A program made the position numbers and the translations under genes. A DNA stretch of 64,000 nt, from contig NZ_JAIXSL010000003.1 in assembly GCF_027484705.1 (NCBI RefSeq), positions 62,001 to 126,000 of the forward strand, written 5' to 3'. The notes below the pieces were generated by a model. That model was given only the letters and a program-made list of their open reading frames with translations. It was not told where the DNA came from and made no database searches. This document shows, in pieces, positions 19,181 to 30,400 of the stretch. The DNA comes from Flavobacterium sp. Its GTDB lineage: Bacteria; Bacteroidota; Bacteroidia; Flavobacteriales; Flavobacteriaceae. The first letter of the stretch is position 1; every line of letters starts with the position of its first letter.

Positions 19181-19298
19181 GTCTAAGATTTTCTGATCGT
19201 TTTAAAAGCAATTCACTTGGTAATTTTAATGAAAATCAAGTAATAGGGAAGAGGTTGTTCTGATAACATAAGTTGAAACCCTTTCTGCTTTCTGCATA

Positions 19299-19350
19299 AA
19301 AAAAACCACAAATTCAATACTTTAAAAGCGATTGAATCTGTGGTTTTATT
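19299..19350 (-). terminator. Terminator of the 2600-aa T9SS gene
   Basis: AAAACCACA and ATTCAAT on one arm pair with ATTGAAT and TGTGGTTTT on the other. Read on the minus strand a T-run follows (the A-run at 19298-19305). Confidence 0.8.
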
Positions 19351-19366
19351 TGTTTAGTACTTTCTT

Positions 19367-22300
19367 CTAGTGGATGATTTTCTTCGTCACCTCAATGCTA
19401 TTGTCTAATTTGATTTTAACCAGATAAACTCCGTTAGCAAAATTAAATTTGGTTTTAAACTCTAAACTGTTTGTGTTGAAGGTTTGAATCAATTTTCCGG
19501 CAATATCGTAGAGCTCAACATGGGTGATGTTTTTCGAACTGTTGATGTTTAATTCGTGGTTTGCAATAAACGCCGCTACATTCGCATTGGTGTCAAAAGT
19601 ATTGTTATTTAAGGCGCTGTTGTTGTAGCGGAGCACAAATCGGGTATCGAAACTGCCGGCTGCTGAGGTGAAACTGTAAGGGCTTTGTTTCAAATCGTGG
19701 ATGATATTCAAATCTTTATCCTCAAGGTAGATGTTTTGGTTTTCAAACAATCCGTCGACACCATCGAGTCCGATAGAATAAGTATCCTGCACGGTCGACT
19801 TAAATCCTAATGTTACCTGATCCTGTTCGTCAAAAGGCAAAGGTCTTCCCTGAATGACGAGCTTACGCTCCGGAATCAACGAATACAACAACATGCCGGA
19901 TTCGTCAATCGGAACACCATCGTACGTTCGGTCCCAACCTGTAGTGGCATCGGTAATATAACCTACAAGAATTTGACTGAAACCTCCGCTGTTGCTAATC
20001 AGGTCTAACCAAATACGGTTTTTGTCGGCAACACTATTCGCTGAACGTGGCTGTACATCCGATGGATTGCTATGTCTGAAAAACTGATTGTTGTTTCCGG
20101 TGACACGCATCGAATTTTTAAAAGTCACTGTAGCTCCTGTAGCCGCTGTTCCGGTACTTTTAGCAAAGAATCCTTGGCCTGAAGCGATAAAACCCGTTGG
20201 AACGACACCTCCGTTACCTGCAATACCTCTAAAACCAACAGCTCCAAGACTATTCCAAGCAGCATAATCGTTGTTGTTATAGTTTAGGGCGAAGGTTCCA
20301 TAAAACGGATTCGGATTGGAAGCGCTAATAGGAGAATTATGCGTCCAGAAATAGATGGTTCCGTCTATAATTGGTGTATTCAATGGGTCGGTTAGAAATG
20401 CTTGCGCATCAAGAGCTGACGGATATGGGTTTCCTATCAAATTGTATTTGTCGTCGTTGGACACAAGAGGTAATGTTCCGTGATAAATCGGACTCGAAAT
20501 GATACCATTATTTGGAGTTCCAATAAAGTTTGCGGTATAGGTTGTTGTATTTCCAGCTATTGGAGAATAGGTTTGCGGAGCACGAACACAATAACCTTTA
20601 ATAGGGTTCATAATCGTAGCTGCAGATTCATTCGCCCAATTACCACCGGCATTGCTCACCGACGGTATCCAACTGAAATATTTATCCGGATAAGTATTAG
20701 GAGACAAACCTCCGGCACCACCCAATGCAAAATTGGAAGCCAGCGTAACAGGCGATCCCCAATAAGTAAAATCGTAACGATACATCGGTTGGGTATTCCT
20801 TTCCACAGTAATTATTCCTGTATTGGTGGCTGTGTCATCAGTTTGTATTAAACTCGCATTGTTGTTGAATTTTAGCGTACCCGGTGAAGCTACCGTAAGA
20901 CCACCGGTCAATATCAAGGCATCGGGACTGTTGAACACCACATTTCCACCGGTAACCGAACAACTGCAACCGGATAAATTCCCTGCGGATGAATAACTCC
21001 CAGTAAAAGTTAAACTCGTATTGCCTGTTGGTGCAGATGGAGCCCAAGTGGTTCCATTCCAAGTGGAGCCACTCATCGTGATGGTTCCTGTGTTGGTTCG
21101 TATGCATCCAGTTATTGGTGTTGTTACTGTGGCCGTATATACGACCGGAGCTGGAGCTTTTGCATAAATCGTAGGTTGGTTCAAATGAATAGCCGGATTG
21201 TAGGCTGTGGTAGCGGTTGCATCGATATATAAGTTTGCCGTCGGAGCCCAAGTAATTGGAGTCTCAAAACCGAAAGTAACGATAGGCCTGTTCGCATTTG
21301 TTGTTCCTGTCAGTGAGGCACAAGATCCGCCACCGGTTCTCGAAATCGTACTTACGACCGCCGGAGTCGAGACCGAAACAGTACTGGCAACACCGGCAGT
21401 TCCCGTATGACAAATATTGATCACCACATTGGATGTGCCGTCCCAAGCAAACGGGGTACTAAAAGTGTGGGTATTCAATCCTAAAACTGGTAATAGATTT
21501 ACGGTGCTGTAGACATTGGTAAACGCTGGTGTTAAATAGGTTGACGTCAAAACTGTGGCCGCTGTGTTGGCCATGCTAATCGCATAACTTCCCATAGCAA
21601 GGGTTCCTGCAGTCGTTACCGTAAAACCAATTGAAGTGATATTACCGCCCGTAATTCCTGCAGCATTCAGTTCTGCTTTCGTGAATAAATATTGTATTCT
21701 TACCTCGGTGGTAGTCCCTTGTCTGTATGAAGTGTTCGCTGCTACCGAAGATCCCGATGCTACGCCAACAGTTGCAGTACCGCTATTGGGTGTTGCTGCA
21801 AACGCCTGAATCGTATTGGGGCATATGTTGACTGTGCTTGGCGTAACCGTAATCGGTGTTGGAAGCGCATTTACTGTAATCGTGACGTCTTTCGTTTTTA
21901 CACACGAAGCCGGTGAAGTTCCCGTAACAGTATAAGTTGTGTTTACGATAGGAGAAGCAGTAACCGTGGCCCCCGTTGTTGCACTCAAACCTGTTGAAGG
22001 GGTCCAAGTATAAACATAAGTTAAATCCGTACTGCTCGCTGTTAGACTCACACCACTTCCTAAACAAATCGATGTGTCTGGAGTAAGTGTGATGGCTGCA
22101 GGTTTCGAACCTGAAAATTCATCGGCACCGATATCCGGAGTGGTTGCATTTCTTGCTGTGGCGTCATAATCATCCAGAACAGAAACTGGCGTTCCTCCCG
22201 ATTCGATGTCGGTGCATCCGGCAGTGATGTGCAAGTCAGCGGTAGCTGTATTCGTGAATGCTACGGCTATACCTGAATAACTATTTGCATCCCCGCCTGA

Positions 22301-25300
22301 CGCTGTTTTCCATGCTAAGAAAGAAGTGTCCGTTGCGTTGCTTAATCCTATTGTTGTCGTTACGGAACAATTGAGTACGTTGTAGTTGGTGGTAATCCCT
22401 GTAAACGAAGAACTCGTATTGGCAAACGCATAATTTTTGCCCCCACTAGTTCTTGCCATCATGAAAATATTGTTCTTAATATCTGCACTTCCTGCAGCAG
22501 CGTTGAATTGGAAGGCCGTTGAAACCTGAGTTCCTGCATGGGCTCCGCCAATATAAATACTGTTGTAATAGTAATTTCTTGCGCCAAGGGCACCAGAATC
22601 ATATACCCCGACAGCTTGCACCGTATTGTTATTCGTAATCGAGATCATGTTGTTCGTAACCGTCCAGGTTCCTCCGTTGGGTGCAAAACCAATGGTATAA
22701 TTAGCCGCTCCTGTTGTAGTATTGGTCAAACCATAGATTCTGTTTTTGGAAATTGTTCCTCCCGCACCTGTATTGGCAGTAACTATAGCTGCAGCACTCA
22801 CATTAATGGCACCTGATCCGGTAGCATTAATCGAAGAAATGGTATTGCCGCTGATGGTTGAGCCTGTGGCGCTCGATCCATAATATAAGGCAACGATTGG
22901 AATTCCTGCACCGGCAGTAACATTCGTAGTAGGTGCATTGATATTTGAAATGGTATTGGTACTAATGGTAGCACTGTTGGCTCCCTGCACTTCAATGCCT
23001 CTAACTGAAAAACCGGTTCCCGCACTGGTACTGGTCATACCATTAATCGTATTTCCTGTAATTGTATTTGATGTGGCGCCAAGCGGACTCACGTAAATGC
23101 CTCTAAACGAACCATCATTGGCAGAAGATAAAGAGGAAATCGGATTATTGGTAACCGTGATTGTTGATCCGCCAGTTACTGATATTCCACTGACTATTGA
23201 AGCCGCAGCTGTTGAAGTCGAAGAAATACCTGAAATGGTATTGGTGCTTATGGTAACGGCAGTTCCAGCCGAAGAACTAATGGCCGTAACCGTACTGCCG
23301 GTATTGGATAATGTTCCGATATTATTGTTGGATATGTTTTTGGTAGGCGAAGCAGAAGTACTAATGATTCCTGTTACTGCACCAGTTGTTGAAGACAATC
23401 CTGAAATCGTATTCAAGTTGGTATTGTTGGTTAAAGTAGTGGCTGGTTGCGCATTGCTGATTCCGATAACTGCTCCACCGGCTCCGGAAGAAGTTAAAGT
23501 GGAGATGTTGTTAGAGTTTATATTTAATGTAGTTGCTGTACCACTGGTCCCAATACTCAAACCGGTAATAGCATTTGTCGAAGTAATACCCGAAATCGTA
23601 TTGCTGGAAACCGAAGATGTCCCGCCGCCCAAAAAGTTTACATTCAAAACAGTTACTGCTGAAGAACCTAATGCCCATGTATTAAAATTGTTTCCGGTAA
23701 TGGTTTTTGTTGGGGAAGGTGTTGCGCCGTCTGTGTTTTGCCAACCTGTAACAGCCGTAGTACCTGATACTGTAATATTGGATAGGTTATTATTGTTGTT
23801 ATTAATAATAGCGCCTGCTACTGAACTGGCATTGTCTAAATATAAAATCAAAGAACCACTTGCGCCACCTTTTGTAAAAGTACCTACGATGCTATTAGAA
23901 TTCATGTTTTTAGTACCCGTCGCAGATAAAGTAACGCCATTCGTAAAGAAGACAATACCGCCTGTTGTATTCACATTCAAATTGGTGAAAGTGTTCGAGC
24001 TAATATCCTGCGATAAAGTGCTTGCGGAGTTGCTAATGAAGTTATGGCTTGGTGCAGCAGTAGCAGCAACGGTATGGGTAATACCTCTGAAGTCATTCGA
24101 AAGGATTGACAAAGCTGCAGCGGCAGTACCACCGGTATTCGAAATGCCTCTAAACAAACCGGAATTGGCAGCTGTGTAAGTGACCAAATCAGTTCCGGCA
24201 ATCCCGAGAGTGTTGTTGCTTATCGAAATGGCTCCCGTCACAGCGCCTGAATTTTGAATGCCTGTGAAGTTGGATCCGTTGGCAGATGCAGAAGTAAATC
24301 GGATGCCTCTGATGCTGTTATAATTAATGTTAGTCGTAGCGTTCGCTCCCGAAGTTGTAATCCCGTTGAATGCATTGGCAGCGTTAGCATTCATGGTAAT
24401 ATTCTGAATAATATTCGAAAACCCAGCCGAGCCTATCGTAAGTGGAGAACCTGTAGCCGTAGAATTTATCCCCCTAAAAGTACTCAATGCTGTAGAGGTT
24501 CCTAAACTGCCCAGACTAATGCTGTTGGCCACCACCGAATTTCCGATAGTGTTGTTCGTAATGGTATAAACAGCAGAACTCGCTACATTGATTCCGGTAA
24601 AATCAAAAGCTGCCGAAGCCACTCCGGAAGTGGTTATAGATTGAATGGTATTGTTTTGAACATTAACTGTCGAGCTACTGGTTGCACTAATTCCCACAAC
24701 AGTACCACCGCCAAAGGCTGCAGAGGCATTGAAGGTAATGGGTGCTGCCGCAAGTCCTATCGTATTTCCTATGATGTTTCCTATGTTTACGGTTCCGCTT
24801 GTTACATTGATTCCGTTGAATAAGGTAAAAAATCCTCCAAAAGTGGTAGTGTGTGCAATTGCTGCAATAGTATTGTTTTGAACGCTACTGCTGGAAGCTG
24901 TTCCTAGTGTTAGATTAATCGGATTGAAGACCGCTCCGGTAACTGTGCCTGTAAAAGTATAATTTCCTGTTCCTGCAGAAGTAGCATATCCAATGGTGTT
25001 TCCTGTAATTGTAAATGCATTTACGGCTCCTCCGTTGATGATACGAATAGCAGAATGAATAGCAGTCACATTGAGTGTTCTGGCAGCTGTTTGGTAAAAT
25101 CTATTGTTGGTAATCGAGATGGTGTTCGACCCGATGGTTGCAACATCAATACCTGCGGAAGCTACCGTAGCACTGAAAAAGTCATAGATATTGTTGTTGG
25201 TGATTAAAATCCCACTGTTTTCAGCACCGGGTGTTCCGGTGAAGCAAATTCCTTTAGTCGGCAAATTCACGCCTGCAGGCCCAATATTACAAAATGAAAT

Positions 25301-27169
25301 CGTATTGTTATCACTTCCGGTTCCCACAGATCCCGCGCCGAAGAAAATATTTCCGCCCGCAGTACCAGAAGCCATTGTAGCAGAGCCCAAAACAGTAGTG
25401 TTGGTCACCGTGTTGTTAATGGCATCAACCTGAAAACGAATCGTAGAAGTTCCTGCAGTAGCAGATACCGTTGTATTGGAAATGGTCAAGCTGTTTCCAC
25501 CCGAATTCAATCCGTCAATGGTTACATTGTCAGCACCATTAATGTCAATTAAAGGATTTGGGACAGTAGTCGCTCCTGAAATCGTTCTTGGTCCGCAACC
25601 TCCCGGCTGAATTGATACTGAAGTAACTCCCGCAATTTGATTTAACGCTGCTGTTGCCACGCCTTCATTGGTGTCATTCAAGACAGAAATGGCGATGACA
25701 CCGGTATGCGTTCCTGTAAGATTGATGGCGTCAAAAGCGGCTTTTAGTGTCGCGTAGTTCGCCAATAATGTTGTCCCAGTAGTTGCGGTTAAAACAATAT
25801 TCCCTGGAATCAATTCCCCAATCGGGCTGATGCTTGCTCCAGGGGCATAACCCTGAAACGTAATCTGTGCCAATTGTGTTGCGGTAAGTCCGGTATTGTT
25901 GTTTCCGACAAAAACTTTAGCGCCGGTACAGCTGTTGGTCCAGCCGGTAATGGTGAGTGTTTTGGCTGGCGTCCATGCGACTAGATTACTGGCTGCAAAA
26001 GTCAGAATGTTGTTTCCTGTTCCAAGTTCAATGGTTGAATTGTCTGTCAAAGTCAAGGTTCCGACGGTATCGCTATAGCCGACTGTAGCTCCGGTACTGA
26101 ATTTTCCACCATTTAGAATAACGTTGCTTGTATTGGCGATGGCATTGGCTGCTCCGTACTGTAAAGTTCCTTGATTGACAACTGTGGTTCCTGTATAAGT
26201 GCTTGATGCGGAAAGACGCGCGAGTCCGGGGCCAATTTTTCTGATGCCGCCTGTTCCTGAAATGGTATTCGTAAAATCTACACTTCCGCCCGCGCTCACG
26301 ACATCAAAATTGACGGCATTGTTGTTTAAGTTGATGGTTCCGGAATAAGTGTGTGTATTTGAAGTGTTTAAAGATCCAATCGTGGCGTTGGTCGAATTGG
26401 CAGGAACCGTAACGGCGTTGGCTACTGTTGTAGGCGTTGAAACATTGCTGATGTAAAGTTTGTTGACCAGCGCATTGCCGTTTCCAACTTGAATGCCGCC
26501 CTGAATAATACCATTCGAATTTACCCAAAGTTCCCCTTCTTCTACAAAATAGCCACCGGATAATGAAGCGGCATTGTTATAATTGACTTCGACAATAGAA
26601 TATTGCTTAAGATAAAAACCGACGCTGCCATTTCCTTCAGGATAATCATTGAGCGTTACTTTTTTAGAATTCGGACCGTAAACATAGAAAGGTTTATTCC
26701 CGCCATTGTATATCGGACGGTTAAAAGTCAAGCCTGCATTGATTGGGTTCAATTCAATAACAGTTCCGTTTTTTCCATGAAAAGGCAGGTTGAAAATCTG
26801 GGTTAAATTGGGCGAATAATTTTCAATTTTACCATAAAAATTAATCCCATTTTCGTTGCCAATCGGGCCGTCAGCATCAAATTGAGTGACCGATGAAGTG
26901 TAGGTTGCGGTGTAAGTAAGATTGTTGACGTCAATCCATGTTCCGAGATCTAGATACATGGTGGTTTGAAGGCCACTATTTTTTAACTGGATATTTAAAT
27001 CCGTCGTAGAATTATACACCGCTGGACAGATGTCTGCAAACCAGTTATTACAATTCGTAAACCTTCCAATAGCATTATCTCCATCCCAATTGTTTTGGGC
27101 TTGTATTTTTTGAATACCCAAAACAAAAACAATCAGTACAATCAGTTTATAATGTAAATATCTCTTCAT
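19367..27169 (-). CDS. Giant T9SS protein 1: beta-helix passenger with shared type C C-terminal module (2600 aa)
   Basis: Signal peptide MKRYLHYKLIVLIVFVLGIQKIQAQ. Residues about 240-450 carry an autotransporter-associated beta-strand repeat (GTTVVNQGTLQYGAAN, LTLTDNSTIELGTGNN). Residues about 480-1580 are a long right-handed parallel beta-helix built from dozens of repeats with cores such as ITNNTIGN and VSSNTISGI, rich in Asn, Thr, Ser and Gly. An Ig/PKD-like segment follows (about 1620-1720, SICLGSGVSLTASSTD), then another beta domain. Residues about 2035-2600 are the module shared with the next two giants. It contains MYRYDFTYWGSPV, GTIYFWTHNSP, ASGQGFFAKSTG and IQGRPLPFDEQDQV, and ends in VELYDIAGKLIQ and NGVYLVKIKLDNS. 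There is no YPNP motif. I read this end as the T9SS 'type C' sorting signal. The role is probably adhesion or surface structure; no enzyme motif was seen. Confidence 0.9.
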   Translation of the reverse strand: MKRYLHYKLIVLIVFVLGIQKIQAQNNWDGDNAIGRFTNCNNWFADICPAVYNSTTDLNIQLKNSGLQTTMYLDLGTWIDVNNLTYTATYTSSVTQFDADGPIGNENGINFYGKIENYSPNLTQIFNLPFHGKNGTVIELNPINAGLTFNRPIYNGGNKPFYVYGPNSKKVTLNDYPEGNGSVGFYLKQYSIVEVNYNNAASLSGGYFVEEGELWVNSNGIIQGGIQVGNGNALVNKLYISNVSTPTTVANAVTVPANSTNATIGSLNTSNTHTYSGTINLNNNAVNFDVVSAGGSVDFTNTISGTGGIRKIGPGLARLSASSTYTGTTVVNQGTLQYGAANAIANTSNVILNGGKFSTGATVGYSDTVGTLTLTDNSTIELGTGNNILTFAASNLVAWTPAKTLTITGWTNSCTGAKVFVGNNNTGLTATQLAQITFQGYAPGASISPIGELIPGNIVLTATTGTTLLANYATLKAAFDAINLTGTHTGVIAISVLNDTNEGVATAALNQIAGVTSVSIQPGGCGPRTISGATTVPNPLIDINGADNVTIDGLNSGGNSLTISNTTVSATAGTSTIRFQVDAINNTVTNTTVLGSATMASGTAGGNIFFGAGSVGTGSDNNTISFCNIGPAGVNLPTKGICFTGTPGAENSGILITNNNIYDFFSATVASAGIDVATIGSNTISITNNRFYQTAARTLNVTAIHSAIRIINGGAVNAFTITGNTIGYATSAGTGNYTFTGTVTGAVFNPINLTLGTASSSSVQNNTIAAIAHTTTFGGFFTLFNGINVTSGTVNIGNIIGNTIGLAAAPITFNASAAFGGGTVVGISATSSSTVNVQNNTIQSITTSGVASAAFDFTGINVASSAVYTITNNTIGNSVVANSISLGSLGTSTALSTFRGINSTATGSPLTIGSAGFSNIIQNITMNANAANAFNGITTSGANATTNINYNSIRGIRFTSASANGSNFTGIQNSGAVTGAISISNNTLGIAGTDLVTYTAANSGLFRGISNTGGTAAAALSILSNDFRGITHTVAATAAPSHNFISNSASTLSQDISSNTFTNLNVNTTGGIVFFTNGVTLSATGTKNMNSNSIVGTFTKGGASGSLILYLDNASSVAGAIINNNNNNLSNITVSGTTAVTGWQNTDGATPSPTKTITGNNFNTWALGSSAVTVLNVNFLGGGTSSVSSNTISGITSTNAITGLSIGTSGTATTLNINSNNISTLTSSGAGGAVIGISNAQPATTLTNNTNLNTISGLSSTTGAVTGIISTSASPTKNISNNNIGTLSNTGSTVTAISSSAGTAVTISTNTISGISSTSTAAASIVSGISVTGGSTITVTNNPISSLSSANDGSFRGIYVSPLGATSNTITGNTINGMTSTSAGTGFSVRGIEVQGANSATISTNTISNINAPTTNVTAGAGIPIVALYYGSSATGSTISGNTISSINATGSGAINVSAAAIVTANTGAGGTISKNRIYGLTNTTTGAANYTIGFAPNGGTWTVTNNMISITNNNTVQAVGVYDSGALGARNYYYNSIYIGGAHAGTQVSTAFQFNAAAGSADIKNNIFMMARTSGGKNYAFANTSSSFTGITTNYNVLNCSVTTTIGLSNATDTSFLAWKTASGGDANSYSGIAVAFTNTATADLHITAGCTDIESGGTPVSVLDDYDATARNATTPDIGADEFSGSKPAAITLTPDTSICLGSGVSLTASSTDLTYVYTWTPSTGLSATTGATVTASPIVNTTYTVTGTSPASCVKTKDVTITVNALPTPITVTPSTVNICPNTIQAFAATPNSGTATVGVASGSSVAANTSYRQGTTTEVRIQYLFTKAELNAAGITGGNITSIGFTVTTAGTLAMGSYAISMANTAATVLTSTYLTPAFTNVYSTVNLLPVLGLNTHTFSTPFAWDGTSNVVINICHTGTAGVASTVSVSTPAVVSTISRTGGGSCASLTGTTNANRPIVTFGFETPITWAPTANLYIDATATTAYNPAIHLNQPTIYAKAPAPVVYTATVTTPITGCIRTNTGTITMSGSTWNGTTWAPSAPTGNTSLTFTGSYSSAGNLSGCSCSVTGGNVVFNSPDALILTGGLTVASPGTLKFNNNASLIQTDDTATNTGIITVERNTQPMYRYDFTYWGSPVTLASNFALGGAGGLSPNTYPDKYFSWIPSVSNAGGNWANESAATIMNPIKGYCVRAPQTYSPIAGNTTTYTANFIGTPNNGIISSPIYHGTLPLVSNDDKYNLIGNPYPSALDAQAFLTDPLNTPIIDGTIYFWTHNSPISASNPNPFYGTFALNYNNNDYAAWNSLGAVGFRGIAGNGGVVPTGFIASGQGFFAKSTGTAATGATVTFKNSMRVTGNNNQFFRHSNPSDVQPRSANSVADKNRIWLDLISNSGGFSQILVGYITDATTGWDRTYDGVPIDESGMLLYSLIPERKLVIQGRPLPFDEQDQVTLGFKSTVQDTYSIGLDGVDGLFENQNIYLEDKDLNIIHDLKQSPYSFTSAAGSFDTRFVLRYNNSALNNNTFDTNANVAAFIANHELNINSSKNITHVELYDIAGKLIQTFNTNSLEFKTKFNFANGVYLVKIKLDNSIEVTKKIIH

Positions 27170-27207
27170 AACGCATCGATTAAATAATCAGCTTTCTAAT
27201 GTTAATT

Positions 27208-27238
27208 TAAAGTTAGCCAAACTTGACAAAATTACAAA
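27208..27238 (-). promoter_or_regulatory. Possible promoter of giant T9SS gene 1
   Basis: On the minus strand TTTG, 19 bases, TAACTTTA. It matches the TTTG-N19-TAnnTTTG arrangement except for the last base. Other -7-like TAATTTTG and TAAATTTG sit nearby, so the exact start is unsure. Confidence 0.4.
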
Positions 27239-27323
27239 TTTAATTTTTTAATAACCGACGCTTTGGCTTTATTTTGTTGGAATACAACATTATTATATTA
27301 TTCTAATAAACAATACTTTATAA

Positions 27324-27352
27324 CAAAAAAAAACCTCTTAGAATCAAGAGGC
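27324..27352 (-). terminator. Terminator of giant T9SS gene 2
   Basis: Minus-strand stem CCTCTT/AAGAGG with a six-base loop followed by a run of nine T (the A-run at 27325-27333). Confidence 0.85.
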
Positions 27353-27408
27353 TTTTATGAATTTTTGTGAAAAATTTAAATTAATGAATAGTTTACATAA
27401 TGTTAATT

Positions 27409-30400
27409 TTACGGATTCAATTTATGAATTAGTTTTTTGGCAACAATAAGATTGCTTTCCAACTTAATCTTTAGCAGATAAATACCTTCGGCATAGAAGA
27501 AAGGTTCGCTAATTTTTGTTGTTTTATTATTGGGAAGATAAGTTTTAATCAATTTTCCTGAAATATCATAAACCTGAACTTCTTTGATATATTGTGAAGC
27601 TTCAACCATCAAGTTCTTTTCATGTATAAGAGCAATTACATTCTGATTGGAGTCAAAAACCGAGGTGTTTAAAGCAGTATCGGTATAGCGAAGTACCAAA
27701 CGGTCGTTGAAAGTGCCGATTTCTGAAGTAAAAATATACGGACTTTGTTTCAAGTCATGAATCGTATTGAGATAAGTGTCTTCGACATAAATGTTTTGAC
27801 TCTCAAACAAACCGTCGAAATGATCCAGACGCAAAGAGTAACTATCCTGCAAGGTCGACTTAAATCCTAATGGAACCCGATCTTCGTCTGAAAATGGGGT
27901 CGGTCTTCCCTGAATCACCAAATCCCGGTCAGGAATCACCGAATAAAAAGTGGTGCTGCTACCATCTGTAAAACGTATTCCGTCGTAATTCCTGTCCCAA
28001 CCTTCTGTTGCATCACTAATATAACCTACCAGAATTTGATTGAAAGAACCGCTATGACTCAACAAATTGAGCCAGATACGATGTTTTTCAGGATCATTAT
28101 TGGCCTGTCTGAAGAATTGTGTATTGTTGGCAGATCGCATCGAGTTTTTGAAAGTCACGGGGTTTCCACTGGCTGCTGTTCCGGTGCTTTTGGTGAAGAA
28201 TCCCTGACCGGTGCCGATAAATCCATTGGGAACTACACCACCTGAAAGTGCGGCGGAACCACGGGAACCTACTGCTCCTAAACTATTCCAGGAAGCATAA
28301 TCGCTATCGGTATAATTGATTACGAAATCACCATAGAAAGGATCCACATACGCGGTGCTGGGAGCTGAATTGTGCGTCCAGAAATAAATCGTTCCATCAA
28401 TTACAGGCGTATTGACGGGATCAGTTAAGAAAGCTTGAGCATCAATGGCTGAAGGATAAGGATTTCCTAATAAATTGTATTTGTCATTATTATTGCCGGC
28501 TCCTAAAGTTCCGTGATATATCGGACAAAGGATATTGCCATTGTTTGGCGTTCCTATAAAATTAGCAGTATAAGGGTAGAAAACCGTTGGTGTGAATGAA
28601 AAGCTTTGCGGTGCTCTGGTAATATAACCTTTTATCGGATTCATTATTGTGGCAGAAGTCTCGTACAACCAAGTGCCAAAACTATTGCCTACGGTAGGAG
28701 TCCAGCTGAAATATTTATCAGGTAAGGTTAAAGGAGATAAATTGCCCAAAGTAAAATTCGAAGCAAAGGTTACCGGACATCCCCAATAGGTATAGTCGAA
28801 ACGATACATCGGTGTTGTGGTTCTTTCTATAGTAATGACGCCGATATTGGCAACATTGTTTACTTGTATTAAACTAGCGGAATTGCTGACAAAAAGCTGT
28901 CCTCCGCTGACCACATTGACGATATCAGTAACAGTAATATTATTGGCAGGATTGATTAATAGATAACCACCACTTAAAACCGTTAAGCTATAAGCGAGCG
29001 CATTGGTTCCTCCAGAGATGATAGGGTCAACCGCTGTGTTTGGAATGACGACACAATCTGATGCTGTCGGAACCCCAACCGGACTCCAGTTGCTTGCCGT
29101 GTTCCAGTCTGTTGTAGTTCCGTTCCAGTTTTTAGAGCCTGTGACCGTTCCTGTTCCTGTCATGCTTGTGGACGAAGCTGGGCAAGTAGCATCACTCAAA
29201 GCAGTAAGGGTATAAGTAGTAGGAATAGAAGGCGAAACATTAAATACATAAGGATTTGTAGTATTGCCAGTCACCGTTACAGGAGTTGTTCCATCGGTAT
29301 AAGTAAATGTCCAAGGTGATGTTCCTGTCAATGCGATGCTCATAGGAACACTGCCGCTACAAGTGGAGCCAGTTCCGGAAATTGCCGCAGTCGGACCATT
29401 GATTACAAAATTCGCGAGCGATCTTACATTAGGATTGTTAGGGCAAGCCGCGTAATATGGATAAGTGCCCGGTGTATTGGTATTGGTTAATCCTGAACCG
29501 GAAACACCAACAGGATTAAACGGAGTTCCTGTACCAATTGGTATGCCACCAGCTGCTGCAGTATACCATTCTACGGTGCCTCCGACGACACCAGAAATAG
29601 TTCCCGGGCCGGTAACTCCCCATTGGAAGGTATTGGTTAATGTAATGCTTGATCCAGCGTAAAGCGTTGATATCAATGTATAAGTAACGCCCGCAGTCAA
29701 TGTGGCACTCATCATCGGTTCATAGGTCGTCGGTCCGCTATCATCATCTCCGACAATCCAGGTGCCGCTTCCGCAATATCCGGGGTTGAATGGATTGATT
29801 ACAATATACCCCATCGCGTCATAAGCTGTGGTCGGAGCCATTGTAAAAGTATAGAAACCTGTGGCGCTTACCTGAAAATCAAGTGAGGTGTAATTTGAAG
29901 TCAAACCCGCGCCATCAAACTGACAGGTTGATGAATTGGCCATAAAGATGACAGGACGAATAGCTCTCGGATCGCCACCGGCATCCCACGCACCATTGAC
30001 TGTATTTCCTAAATTGGTCAGATTCGTACAAGATCCCGAGGCAGTCAAAGTTGCATTGCCTCCAGAACAGATGGCTGCGTTAGTGGTTACAGGCGGAGCC
30101 GCATTGGTGATGAACGAAATAGGACCTACCCAAACGCCTTTGTTGGCGCCACAATTAGATCGAACCCAAACATAATACATCGAACCCGAAGTAAGGCCGG
30201 TTAGATTCGCGGTAGTTATTCCGGCTGCTGTGCTTCCGTTTGGCGTAGTCACTAGTGTAGGGTCTGTGGCTGAAGTGGAATAAATATAATCGTATCCGCT
30301 GGCTGGTGCCGGACTTGCGGCAGTCCAATTGATGGTAGCCGTAGTAAATCCGATTCCGGTCGCAGGCTGATTTGTTGGATTTCCAGCGCAGGGTAAAGCG

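Noticed and set aside
23097..24179. A 360-residue open frame on the plus strand inside giant T9SS gene 1
   Set aside because: It is antisense to the low-complexity beta-helix repeats. Its product is a Val/Leu/Pro/Glu-rich string with no domain, produced by the repeat codons read backwards.
22700..25500. Repeated short blocks resembling a CRISPR array
   Set aside because: The blocks (for example GTATTGCTG/GTATTGGTACT types) are codons for NTISGI-like beta-helix turns, irregular in spacing and in frame. No cas gene is present.
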